A stretch of DNA of 64,000 nt from Clostridiales bacterium (lineage in GTDB: Bacteria; Bacillota; Clostridia; Peptostreptococcales; Anaerovoracaceae): NCBI GenBank assembly GCA_015243575.1, contig CP042469.1, positions 4,368,929-4,432,928 of the forward strand, read 5' to 3'. The position numbers and the translations under genes were made by a program. Position 1 is the first letter of the stretch; every line of letters starts with the position of its first letter. Positions 9,401-16,695 of the stretch are shown one piece after another. The notes beneath the pieces were generated by a model that ran no database searches, was not told the origin of the DNA, and saw only the letters and a list, made by a program, of their open reading frames with translations.

Positions 9401-10829
9401 CTACAGCGGCGCTGTAAAACTCACGGGTAATCCTGGTGATCAGATTGCCGTGAAAGCGATTGCCGTAAAAGCTGGAATGACGGACAGCGGAATCATGGAA
9501 AAAACATATACCTTCATTGCGGCACCAAAACCAGACGATCCGCAAGAGCCTGAACATGGTTCTTCCGGCAAGGGAAAAACAAAAACAAGCCAGGAGCCTG
9601 AAATTCGGATTGTAAACACGCAGACCGATTCCAGTGCCGTGACAACCTTGGCTGCTTCTGCTGATGCATCAGGAAAATCCAGCGCATCTATTTCCACGGA
9701 TTATATGAACAAAGCTACGATTGCTGCAGTAAAAGAGGCGGAACAAAGGGGCGGTGGGATTGCCGCAGGCATAACCATCCATATTGAGGCGCCGCAAAGC
9801 AGTTCTTCTGTAACCACGGGGATTCCGGCAGCAGCAATCAGGCAGGCTGTGGAAGAGGGCCTTCGTACGTTAACGGTTTCCACCTCCATTGCGTCTGTGT
9901 CCTTTGATTCCGAGGCTCTTTTTGAAATCGCTGGAGAATCAGCTGGGCAAGTCAAGATAACTGCGGCCAAAGCAGATCCATCCCAGCTCTCAGGCGAAAC
10001 ACTTCAACTGTTGGGAAGCAGGCCGGTTTATCAGTTCAGTGTTACAGACGGAGACAGAGCAGTATCACACTTCAATGGAACTGTAACGGTGTCCATTCCA
10101 TACACACCGCAAGCGGGAGAGGACTTGAATTCCATTGTGATCTACTTCATCAATTCGGCTGGGGTACCAGAGGCGGTACCGCAGTGCAGATATGATTCAG
10201 AAGCAGGAACGATTACGTTCCAGGCCGGCTATTTTAATCTGTATGCAGTGGGATATCATCCGGTGGTCTTCAAAGATGTCTCTTCTGGTGCATGGTATCA
10301 GGATGCGGTTTCATTTATCGCATCGCGGGAGATTACCACTGGAGTGGCAGAGGGTAAATACGGTCCTGATGAAAAGCTTACGAGAGGGCAGTTCATGGTG
10401 ATGCTGATGAAAACCTATGGCATCTCGCCAGATAACAGCCGTACCGCTAGTTTTTCCGATGCGGGGGATACGTACTACACCGGATATCTTGCCGCGGCAA
10501 AACGGCTGGGGCTCTCTGATGGCGTGGGAAATAATCTGTTCGCACCGGAACGAAAGATTTCCAGACAGGAACTGTTTACACTGACCTATCAAGTCTTAAA
10601 GAACATCGGCAAACTGTCAGAGAGAGACTTTGAAAAAACACTGACAGACTCTGGAAAATCACTGGCTGACTTTTCAGACAGCACAGAGCTTTCTGACTGG
10701 GCTAAGGATGCGGTGAATCTGTTTGTGGAACAAGGCATAATTAGTGGCAGCAACGGTAGAATTGCAGCGAAGGGGGATGTCACGCGGGCGCAGCTTGCAC
10801 AGATGCTATACAATCTCCTGAATCACTAA
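6453..10829 (+). CDS. Large surface protein: propeller, YDG repeats, SLH anchor
   Basis: A 1458-residue exported protein. A signal peptide (about residues 1-32, ending near KAYGAEY) precedes a YWTD/NHL-like beta-propeller to about residue 300, with repeats of the type GSPYAVAVDESERRIYFSD. Chitobiase-type beta domains with YYTT or IYYTxGxSxTP-like motifs occur near residues 330, 697 and 967. Five YDG repeats (KVYDGND, KEYDGTD, KIYDGND, KDYDGTR, KVYDGTT) start near residues 407, 496, 587, 771 and 859. A Ser/Ala-rich region then leads to three SLH domains from about residue 1272 (FKDVSSGAWY, FSDAGDTYY, FSDSTELSDW), which bind pyruvylated cell-wall polymer. AAAGAGGAG lies 6 nt before ATG 6453. 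Probably an adhesin or matrix protein; ligand unknown. Confidence 0.88.
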   Translation: MKSFVRPLANLTGWAFGILIVLILMTGKAYGAEYIYYTQSYAPYQLKMAEVSDLSASSVIYTSPTGSPYAVAVDESERRIYFSDPHGTVAKILQAKLDGSDVTTFIEGVHAQGLAVNQKNGDLYYAEPDKGTVYKAGRSGSDGTVIYSSIGAPRAVAVDPDGNGGAGYLYIADYNLGKIMRTGLDGSDMEIFLDGVHASGLAVDGVNGKLYYAEAYEPNFYVARVNLKDGQGKETIYTSATGSPRALAIDQKSGSVYFSDWHSTVAKIFRANLTGEAGLTELVSSVNAYGVAVFAETPQTNQPTISAITNAGYIKKDAAVTFSSETGAKTYYTTAVNGEPEAPTEATNSYVSGNEPIPLPSLTFGDVLTIKAASLADGKTLSETVTSSFTVQPTTELSVIGVSIADKVYDGNDIATGTYLGNFSGVLGSDVVSISGSPTFLFEDSFAGEGKTVLMGGLSVSGTDREYYTLDTKLSISKAANITKKSLLLGSVTASNKEYDGTDSAKVAALTIASGVIGSDDVSVDLDQVTAVFEAGAAAGEQKNVAVSNILLKGSKAQNYSIASSAAATADILPKTVTVSGVTISDKIYDGNDSAAISDADLSGIVGADEVFLDYSQASASFDDEKAGDTKPVTVSGLNLGGSDKNNYKLPSDGFRTVGNILPLGTISAPEASIASGAFIKNGAQITLTAAGGLDAVIYYTMGDSATDPDRDDKAIPSGGTVTITGNLGETIVLSAFGASTGYADSPIARFTYQIQGSQILSITGVSAADKDYDGTRAAAISGGMLSGVITPGDDVALESSGAYGQFTDKNAGTNKVVEGKGYELKGTDAVYYSLQIPELTADIRQREVSVSTVDIEDKVYDGTTQASILGAALSWKAAGDDVSVDFSSAVAAFEDAALGSRKLIAVTGLVLEGSDAGNYYLINSDTQAYGNIIATGTVASPYAEPSEGNILSGAAIILSTSTDGAEIYYTTDGSTPTQGGNLYSGAVKLTGNPGDQIAVKAIAVKAGMTDSGIMEKTYTFIAAPKPDDPQEPEHGSSGKGKTKTSQEPEIRIVNTQTDSSAVTTLAASADASGKSSASISTDYMNKATIAAVKEAEQRGGGIAAGITIHIEAPQSSSSVTTGIPAAAIRQAVEEGLRTLTVSTSIASVSFDSEALFEIAGESAGQVKITAAKADPSQLSGETLQLLGSRPVYQFSVTDGDRAVSHFNGTVTVSIPYTPQAGEDLNSIVIYFINSAGVPEAVPQCRYDSEAGTITFQAGYFNLYAVGYHPVVFKDVSSGAWYQDAVSFIASREITTGVAEGKYGPDEKLTRGQFMVMLMKTYGISPDNSRTASFSDAGDTYYTGYLAAAKRLGLSDGVGNNLFAPERKISRQELFTLTYQVLKNIGKLSERDFEKTLTDSGKSLADFSDSTELSDWAKDAVNLFVEQGIISGSNGRIAAKGDVTRAQLAQMLYNLLNH

Positions 10830-10878
10830 GAATAATGAACGATGGGTGGCACTGTGGAACGGAGCATGTGCCAAACGA

Positions 10879-10918
10879 AAAAACCCGCAGGTACGTTACG
10901 AATGCCTGCGGGTTTTCT
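10879..10918 (+). terminator. Terminator after the large SLH protein gene
   Basis: A perfect 12-bp stem, AAAACCCGCAGG against CCTGCGGGTTTT, with a 14-nt loop. The A- and T-runs on both sides make it usable in both directions. Confidence 0.92.
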
Positions 10919-11030
10919 TCTGAGGTAAGCGGTGCCTTCTGCATTTCGGTTGTGCAGGGATGCATTCATTTTATTAGCTTGTTTCCAGGAAGAGGCTGCA
11001 GTATAATCAAACCCGAATGGAGAAATATTT

Positions 11031-12737
11031 ATGAATCAACGATTTTCCAAATTAATCATCGGATTGAACAAGGCTGGCGTTGTCCTACTTCTCGTTTTAT
11101 CCATTGCAGGTATCGTCTTTCCGGTCTTTTTGTTTCGCTACGGCGAAAATATGAGCTTGATCCGCTATTTCGAGATGCATCATACCGTCATGAGGCTGTC
11201 GGGATTTCTGATTCTGCTGGTTTCCTGGAAGCTCTATAAAAGGGTGAGTGTTGCATGGAGCATTGTCATGATCCTTCTCTCTCTTAGGATCTTTCAGTAT
11301 TTGATGATCCATCGGTCAGACCTTTGGAATCCACTGTTTCTCGCAGAAGTATTCTGTTATTTTATACTGCTGCTTTCACGAAATTATTACGTACGGAAAA
11401 CGGATCGGTATTCGCTGAAACGAGGCGTTTTGATCTATCTGCTCTTTACTGTCTTCATCTTTTTTAATGCAGCACTTGCGCTGTTCAGAGAAAAAGGGGC
11501 TTTATCCTTTCTTCAGTGTATGGAGGTAACCCTGGGAATTCTCTTTGATTTGAACAATCTTGCTCCTTCCGTATATACTCCCCACACGGCTTATTACAGC
11601 TTTCTATTCTGGTTTAGCTGGATCTGTATTATTTCAGGCCTGATCGCTGTTCTGACGCCTTATGTGAGCATCAAAGCCCAGGCCCAGGGGGAGATGGAGC
11701 GTGCAAGGATGCTGGTAAACCTGTATGGGCAGAACTGCAGTTCCTATCTAGCACTTGAAAAAGATAAAAGCTATCTCTTTGGCAGGGCCGTTCAAGGGGT
11801 TGCTGCGTATGGCATTGTGGGCGATATTTTTGTGGTTCTGGGGGATCCGGTCTGTGACCCCGGCGATTTCAGAACCTTTCTGTCGGAAATAATAAACCAT
11901 TGTGAGCGGAATGCGTACAGTCTGCTTCTACTGAACACAACCGGCATGTTTCTGGACCAGTACGATACAATGGGTCTGGGATATGTTAAGTGCGGAGAGG
12001 AGCCCAGATTCTTCTTGCCTGAGTACACCATTGCGGGCAGTGCAGCCTCAAAGGTACGGCTGAATATCAATCACGCTACGAAGGAAGGAATTATGGTAAA
12101 GGAATATGATCCCCGCCAAAAGAAGAATTCGGCTTTGGAAAAAGAAATGATGGAAATTTCCAAAGAGTGGTTCTCAATGAAGAAGAGCGGCGAATTGGTA
12201 TTTACTATGGGGAGCATCGGGCTGGATCATCCGATGGACCGCAGGTATTTTTATGCGGAAGATCCGACCGGCAGAATTCAGGCATTTGTAGTCTTCCTGC
12301 CCTTTGCAGGGGGGGCAGGCTATGTAGCTGATGTAACAAGATACCGGGCAGGAACAGTTAGAGGTGTGCTTGAAAAAATCAATTATGAAGCCATGATGAC
12401 CTTTCAAACAGAGGGGATAAAGTGGGCCAGTCTGGCAGCCGCACCCCTTGCCCGCCTGGAAGAGGAGACGGATATGACGGCTAAGCTTCTTCGGTTAATC
12501 TATGAGAAGATGAACAATGTCTATGGCTTCAAAGCCCTGTATCAGGCAAAACAGAAATATAATCCATCCTGCTGGGAGCCAAGCTATTACGTCTTCTATC
12601 CACCGGTATTTACCCCGGCTATGGCCTATTCCATCGTCAGAATTCAGAATCCTCTTGGGATCAGAGACTTTATCAAATCGTTCATCCATAACTCCGCTGA
12701 CAGTAAGCCGGCTCATTCCGATAGGTGTTGGGATTAA
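11031..12737 (+). CDS. MprF-like membrane protein with DUF2156 domain
   Basis: A 568-residue protein. Residues 1-215 form about six membrane helices (for example AGVVLLLVLSIAGIVFPVFLF and YSFLFWFSWICIISGLIAVL). The C-terminal half is the DUF2156/phosphatidylglycerol lysyltransferase-type domain built from two GNAT folds: GIVGDIFVVLGDPVCDP, SGELVFTMGSIGL, FVVFLPFAGGAGYVADVTRYR and the end AKQKYNPSCWEPSYYVF. In MprF/LysX enzymes this domain moves an amino acid from tRNA to phosphatidylglycerol, lowering surface charge. Full MprF is about 840 residues with 14 helices including a flippase, so this is a short form, and aminoacyl-transfer activity is inferred. It is flanked by terminators, hence monocistronic. 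Ribosome site is weak (GGAGAAATATTT). Confidence 0.82.
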   Translation: MNQRFSKLIIGLNKAGVVLLLVLSIAGIVFPVFLFRYGENMSLIRYFEMHHTVMRLSGFLILLVSWKLYKRVSVAWSIVMILLSLRIFQYLMIHRSDLWNPLFLAEVFCYFILLLSRNYYVRKTDRYSLKRGVLIYLLFTVFIFFNAALALFREKGALSFLQCMEVTLGILFDLNNLAPSVYTPHTAYYSFLFWFSWICIISGLIAVLTPYVSIKAQAQGEMERARMLVNLYGQNCSSYLALEKDKSYLFGRAVQGVAAYGIVGDIFVVLGDPVCDPGDFRTFLSEIINHCERNAYSLLLLNTTGMFLDQYDTMGLGYVKCGEEPRFFLPEYTIAGSAASKVRLNINHATKEGIMVKEYDPRQKKNSALEKEMMEISKEWFSMKKSGELVFTMGSIGLDHPMDRRYFYAEDPTGRIQAFVVFLPFAGGAGYVADVTRYRAGTVRGVLEKINYEAMMTFQTEGIKWASLAAAPLARLEEETDMTAKLLRLIYEKMNNVYGFKALYQAKQKYNPSCWEPSYYVFYPPVFTPAMAYSIVRIQNPLGIRDFIKSFIHNSADSKPAHSDRCWD

Positions 12738-12797
12738 TTCTGAAATTATTTGAAATCTAAAAATAATACAGAACAAATGGGAATCTTCAATATAAAG

Positions 12798-12845
12798 AAG
12801 CATACGGTGCCCGCTTTGTGCGAGCAAGGTATGCTTTTTTATTTT
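12798..12845 (+). terminator. Terminator between convergent genes
   Basis: A stem AAGCATAC/GTATGCTT carries an inner CGC/GCG pairing and a following T-run. It separates the MprF-like gene from the convergent oxidoreductase gene. Confidence 0.85.
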
Positions 12846-12922
12846 TGTATCTTAACCTATTAATTGGGTGTATAGGCACGCTTTAAATTGGAACGATAGT
12901 ATCTTTCACGGTTTCAAGCTTG

Positions 12923-15538
12923 TTACACGAAGAGATTGACGTTGGATTCCTCTGCATCTCCAAGATAGGCGGCAACGCCCGCATATTCGATTCCGTCGAT
13001 GAGTTCTTCTTTGGTGATCCCCATGACATCCATCGACATGGTGCAGGCCACCAGTTTGACACCATTGAACATGGCTTGCTTCATCAGACCCTCCAGAGAA
13101 TCAATGTTTTTATCGTTCATAACTTTCTTCATCATAGCGGTTCCCATACCGCCCATGTTCATCTTGGAAAGCTTGAGTTTTTTCGTTCCCCGGGGCATCA
13201 TGGCCCCGAACATCTTATCAATAAAGGGCTTTTTGATACTCTGCTTATCTTGCTTTCTCAAGGCATTAAGGCCCCAGAAGGTGAAGAACATCGTTACAGG
13301 GCGGCCCATTGCTGCAGCACCGTTTGCGATAATAAATGAGGCCAATACCTTGTCGAGGTCTCCGCTGAATACGATCAGGGTTTTTCCCTGAGGAAGAGCG
13401 GATGCTCCGACAGAGTGATGTCCGCCGGAAAGTGGATTCCCGCTTCCTGACCCTGTAGCTTTGCCGGGAACAATCGGTGCGCCGGTTTCTCCTTCTGAAA
13501 CATGGGCAGCGCCCAGCCCCTTTTGGATGTAGACGATACTTTCTTTTCCTGACCGCTCTGCCTTCAGCAGCGTGTTGCCCATTCTCCGGCACCAGGCTTC
13601 AATATCTCTTGCAAATCCCATATCAGTAGCGGATACCTGCAAAATTTCTCCGTCATTCATCTCTTTGATCGTATGAAAGACTCTCATGATGGGCCCCGGG
13701 CACTGGAGTCCGCTGCAGTCGATGGTCTGTTTTGCTACGATTTTATCAGGGTCAATAGCCGTATGCTTCGGTGCATCTGCGCCGCCTTGAAGCGGAGACG
13801 ATCCAGCCATACTTCCTTGAGTCTGTGATGTCACTGGCTGATATCGGTCATGGTATACAGATTTATAAAAACTGGTGCCACCGGGGAAAACTTTAACTTT
13901 TTCATAACCATTTTGCATGAGGGTTCTGGCTGCGTTGTAAGATCTAACTCCGATAGCACAGTAAGGGATTACCAGCTTGCTCTGGTCTAACTCGTTCATC
14001 CGCGTTCTCAGCTGACCCAGAGGGATGTGGCAGGAACCCGGAATCTGGAATGCCATTCGTTCCATTTCTTCTGTTACGTCAAGTACGACGTAGTCCTCTT
14101 TCCCTGACTCTTCGAGTTGATCAATCTCATTCCATCCGGTAAAGGCTGCGGTTCCGTTCAGCAGGTTCTCTGCAACAAAACCTAACATATTCACCGGATC
14201 TTTTGCGGAAGAATAGGGAGGCGCATAAGCAAGCTCGAGCTCCTTCAGATCATGAATCGTTGCACCCAGCCTGATGGCGGTGGCAATCACATCAACGCGT
14301 TTATCCACGCCCTCTTGACCGATGACTTGCGCTCCAAAGATTTTTCCGTCCCTTCCAAAGAGCATTTTTAAAGTCAGGGGCGTTGCTCCCGGATAATATC
14401 CAGCATGAGACTTTTGGTTAATAAGAACGGTGAAATAATCTTGATTTTCCACCATGCCTTTGCGCTTAAGAGTCTTTTCATTGACTCCTGTGGCTCCTGC
14501 GGAAAGATCGAAGACCTTTGCAATGGATGTTCCTTGAGTTCCATTGTATTTTTGGAGTTCCCCTTTTCGAACGCCCGCATCGATTGCAATATTGTCTGCG
14601 CAGATCCTTCCCTGCTTATTGGCAGGACCGGCCAGCGGGATCATGGTTTTTTCTTTGAAGATGAATTCTTCGACTTCAATTACATCTCCAACAGCGTAGA
14701 TGCTAGGATCAGAGGTTCTGAGATATTCGTCGACGATAACACCTCCTCTTGCATTCACTGCAAGACCGGCGTCTTTTGCAAGGCCGCTGTTGGGCTTGAT
14801 CCCAATGGATAGGATCACGATATCTGCTTCCACGGCAGCTCCGTTTTGAAGAGTGATTGTGGTTACACCGTCTGCCTGATCGAATTGCTTGACTCCGTTC
14901 CCCAGCTCCAATCTGACCTTATTCAGCTTCATATTCTCGTGAAGCAGCTGTGCCATTTCAAAGTCCAGGGGCGCCATAACCTGATCCATCATCTCAACTA
15001 CCGTCACGTCACAGCCTGCGGCATGGAGGTTTTCCGCCATTTCCAGACCGATAAATCCGCCGCCGATGACTGCTGCCCGCTTCGGCTTTTTCTGAGTGAT
15101 ATAATTCTTAATACGGTCTGTATCCGGCACAGTCCAAAGCGAGAAGATGCCGGGACCGTCAATTCCTGGAATGGGTGGTTTCAGAGGAGAGGAACCGGTG
15201 GCGATTAGAAGAATGTCATAGAGTTCTTCGTATGTCTCACCTGTTCGAACCTTTTTTACCTGTATTTTTTTGTTTTCCCGGTCGATGGATATGACCTCGT
15301 TGGAAACGCGAACCTCGATGTTGTACTTGGCCTTCATTCCTTCCGGTGTTTGAAGAAGCAGCGCTTCCCGGTCTTTGATCACGTCACCAACATGATACGG
15401 CAGACCACAATTGGCGTAAGAGATATATTCTCCCCGCTCGAAAACGATGATTTGCAGCGACTCATCCAATCTTCTGAGTCTGGCGGCAGCGGTAGCCCCT
15501 CCGGCTACGCCTCCGATGATCAGTACCTTTTTACTCAT
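12923..15538 (-). CDS. CoA-disulfide reductase/rhodanese/TusA/DsrE-like fusion
   Basis: An 871-residue cytoplasmic multidomain protein. Residues 1-450 are an FAD/NAD(P)H oxidoreductase of the CoA-disulfide reductase type: KVLIIGGVAGGATAAARLRR (FAD site), the redox cysteine in SYANCGLPYHVGD (C44) and AAVIGGGFIGLEMAENL (NADH site). Residues 460-550 are a rhodanese domain with active-site IPYCAIGVRSYNAA. About residues 600-680 are a TusA sulfur-carrier domain with CSGLQCPGPIMR. The remainder, from KTLIVFSGDLDKVLASFI, is a DsrE/DsrF-like domain. The modules suggest polysulfide or persulfide reduction with internal sulfur relay; the exact substrate is inferred. The ATG at 15538 follows GGGAGG; the longer frame to 15589 lacks one. 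A Crp/Fnr gene diverges upstream. Confidence 0.9.
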   Translation of the reverse strand: MSKKVLIIGGVAGGATAAARLRRLDESLQIIVFERGEYISYANCGLPYHVGDVIKDREALLLQTPEGMKAKYNIEVRVSNEVISIDRENKKIQVKKVRTGETYEELYDILLIATGSSPLKPPIPGIDGPGIFSLWTVPDTDRIKNYITQKKPKRAAVIGGGFIGLEMAENLHAAGCDVTVVEMMDQVMAPLDFEMAQLLHENMKLNKVRLELGNGVKQFDQADGVTTITLQNGAAVEADIVILSIGIKPNSGLAKDAGLAVNARGGVIVDEYLRTSDPSIYAVGDVIEVEEFIFKEKTMIPLAGPANKQGRICADNIAIDAGVRKGELQKYNGTQGTSIAKVFDLSAGATGVNEKTLKRKGMVENQDYFTVLINQKSHAGYYPGATPLTLKMLFGRDGKIFGAQVIGQEGVDKRVDVIATAIRLGATIHDLKELELAYAPPYSSAKDPVNMLGFVAENLLNGTAAFTGWNEIDQLEESGKEDYVVLDVTEEMERMAFQIPGSCHIPLGQLRTRMNELDQSKLVIPYCAIGVRSYNAARTLMQNGYEKVKVFPGGTSFYKSVYHDRYQPVTSQTQGSMAGSSPLQGGADAPKHTAIDPDKIVAKQTIDCSGLQCPGPIMRVFHTIKEMNDGEILQVSATDMGFARDIEAWCRRMGNTLLKAERSGKESIVYIQKGLGAAHVSEGETGAPIVPGKATGSGSGNPLSGGHHSVGASALPQGKTLIVFSGDLDKVLASFIIANGAAAMGRPVTMFFTFWGLNALRKQDKQSIKKPFIDKMFGAMMPRGTKKLKLSKMNMGGMGTAMMKKVMNDKNIDSLEGLMKQAMFNGVKLVACTMSMDVMGITKEELIDGIEYAGVAAYLGDAEESNVNLFV

Positions 15539-15875
15539 ATGAATCCTCCCAATCAAACTATATGAAACCTTGTTTTTATTTCTTTGCATTTTCGCCTGCA
15601 GCAGATTCCTTTGTACTGCTGCCGCATTGTTATTTCAATAACAATATACCCATATTAGCATGAAATTCACAAAAGCCTCAGTGATAATGTCACAAACCTA
15701 CTGATCAAATTGTATCCTTTGCCGATGTTGCAGCTGAATAAATTTTTCATAAATTGAAAACTTTATCAGAACACTAGAATAAATACGGAGTTTCCTAATA
15801 AATTGAAAAGGAATGGAAACATGACTGGATAAATCTTTCGTATCGCTGTAGAATTATGAAAGGAGGTGGATTAGC
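15539..15875. promoter_or_regulatory. Divergent regulatory region with candidate Crp/Fnr site
   Basis: The 337-nt AT-rich gap between the sulfur oxidoreductase fusion and the Crp/Fnr gene contains GTGATAATGTCAC at 15681-15693. This is GTGA and TCAC arms split by 5 nt, resembling a Crp-type half-site pair (the consensus spacer is 6). A TTCAC at 15666-15670 adds a further half-site. Binding is inferred only. Confidence 0.35.
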
Positions 15876-16547
15876 ATGCGGCAGCCGGAACTAGCGCAGT
15901 TTTCAGAAATTCTTCCTTTCTGGAAAAAATTGAGCGAATCAGAACAGAACGAGGTACTTGACCACACGGTATTGAATCAGTATCCTGGGGGGAAGAATAT
16001 TCATGGCGGACAGCAGGATTGCACTGGAGTAATTGCAGTGAAAAGTGGAAGGCTGAGGGCATACTTAATGTCCGAGGAAGGGAAGGAAGTTACGCTTTTC
16101 AGACTTTTGGAGAATGATGTCTGTGTTCTTTCCGCATCCTGTATCATGAGGAACATCTCTTTTGATATCTATGTGGACACAGAAGGTCCCACGGAGTTGT
16201 TTATCCTGAATGCGGCGGTATACGACCGGATTGCGAAGGAGAATTCCGCAGTGGGGAGTTTTATGACAGAATTAATCTCCATGCGTTTTTCCGAGGCAAT
16301 GTGGGTCATGGAACAGATCTTATTTATGAAACTGGATAAACGACTTGCCATGTTCCTGCTGGATCAGGCGGGACTAGAGGGCGGAGACACCATAACGCTG
16401 ACCCACGAACAAATCGCAAGCCACATGGGAAGTGCTCGGGAAGTGATTTCCAGAATGCTGAAGTATTTCTCCAACGAAGAAATTCTCAGTGTCTCACGAA
16501 AGGGGATCGTGATTCTTGACCGAAAAAAACTGACGGAGTATCTGTAA
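15876..16547 (+). CDS. Crp/Fnr-family transcriptional regulator
   Basis: A 223-residue DNA-binding protein. Residues 1-140 form a cyclic-nucleotide-binding-like beta roll (GVIAVKSGRLRAYLMSEEGKEVTLFRLLENDVCVLSASC). Next come a dimerisation helix (FMTELISMRFSEAMWVMEQIL) and a C-terminal winged helix (LTHEQIASHMGSAREVISRMLKYF). The N-terminus lacks the four-cysteine iron-sulfur pattern of true Fnr; two cysteines occur in the VCVLSASC segment. This resembles regulators of anaerobic redox genes in Clostridia. AAAGGAGGTGG precedes the ATG. It is transcribed away from the sulfur oxidoreductase fusion and is its likely regulator. Confidence 0.88.
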   Translation: MRQPELAQFSEILPFWKKLSESEQNEVLDHTVLNQYPGGKNIHGGQQDCTGVIAVKSGRLRAYLMSEEGKEVTLFRLLENDVCVLSASCIMRNISFDIYVDTEGPTELFILNAAVYDRIAKENSAVGSFMTELISMRFSEAMWVMEQILFMKLDKRLAMFLLDQAGLEGGDTITLTHEQIASHMGSAREVISRMLKYFSNEEILSVSRKGIVILDRKKLTEYL

Positions 16548-16563
16548 GGCACAGGCTCCCTAT

Positions 16564-16613
16564 GTCGTCGGGATTCCCCCGTCGTCGGAATTCGCCCGTT
16601 GTTGATTTCGCCC
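16564..16613 (+). repeat. Degenerate 17-bp tandem repeat, three copies
   Basis: Units GTCGTCGGGATTCCCCC, GTCGTCGGAATTCGCCC and GTTGTTGATTTCGCCC lie head to tail between the Crp gene and the citrate synthase promoter. The last unit contains the -35 hexamer. Confidence 0.8.
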
Positions 16614-16627
16614 AAATGTGATATAAT
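16599..16627 (+). promoter_or_regulatory. Sigma-A-type promoter of citrate synthase
   Basis: TTGTTG, a 17-nt spacer and TATAAT, 69 nt before the citrate synthase ATG. Confidence 0.7.
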
Positions 16628-16695
16628 ATAAAGAATAACAAAAAATCAGGGGCCGCAGAGAGCGGTTATTTGGATGATTGAAAGGGGGATTACAA

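Noticed and set aside
12999-13391. Plus-strand ORFs opposite the sulfur oxidoreductase fusion
   Set aside because: They are shadow frames of a well-supported minus-strand gene with clear catalytic motifs.
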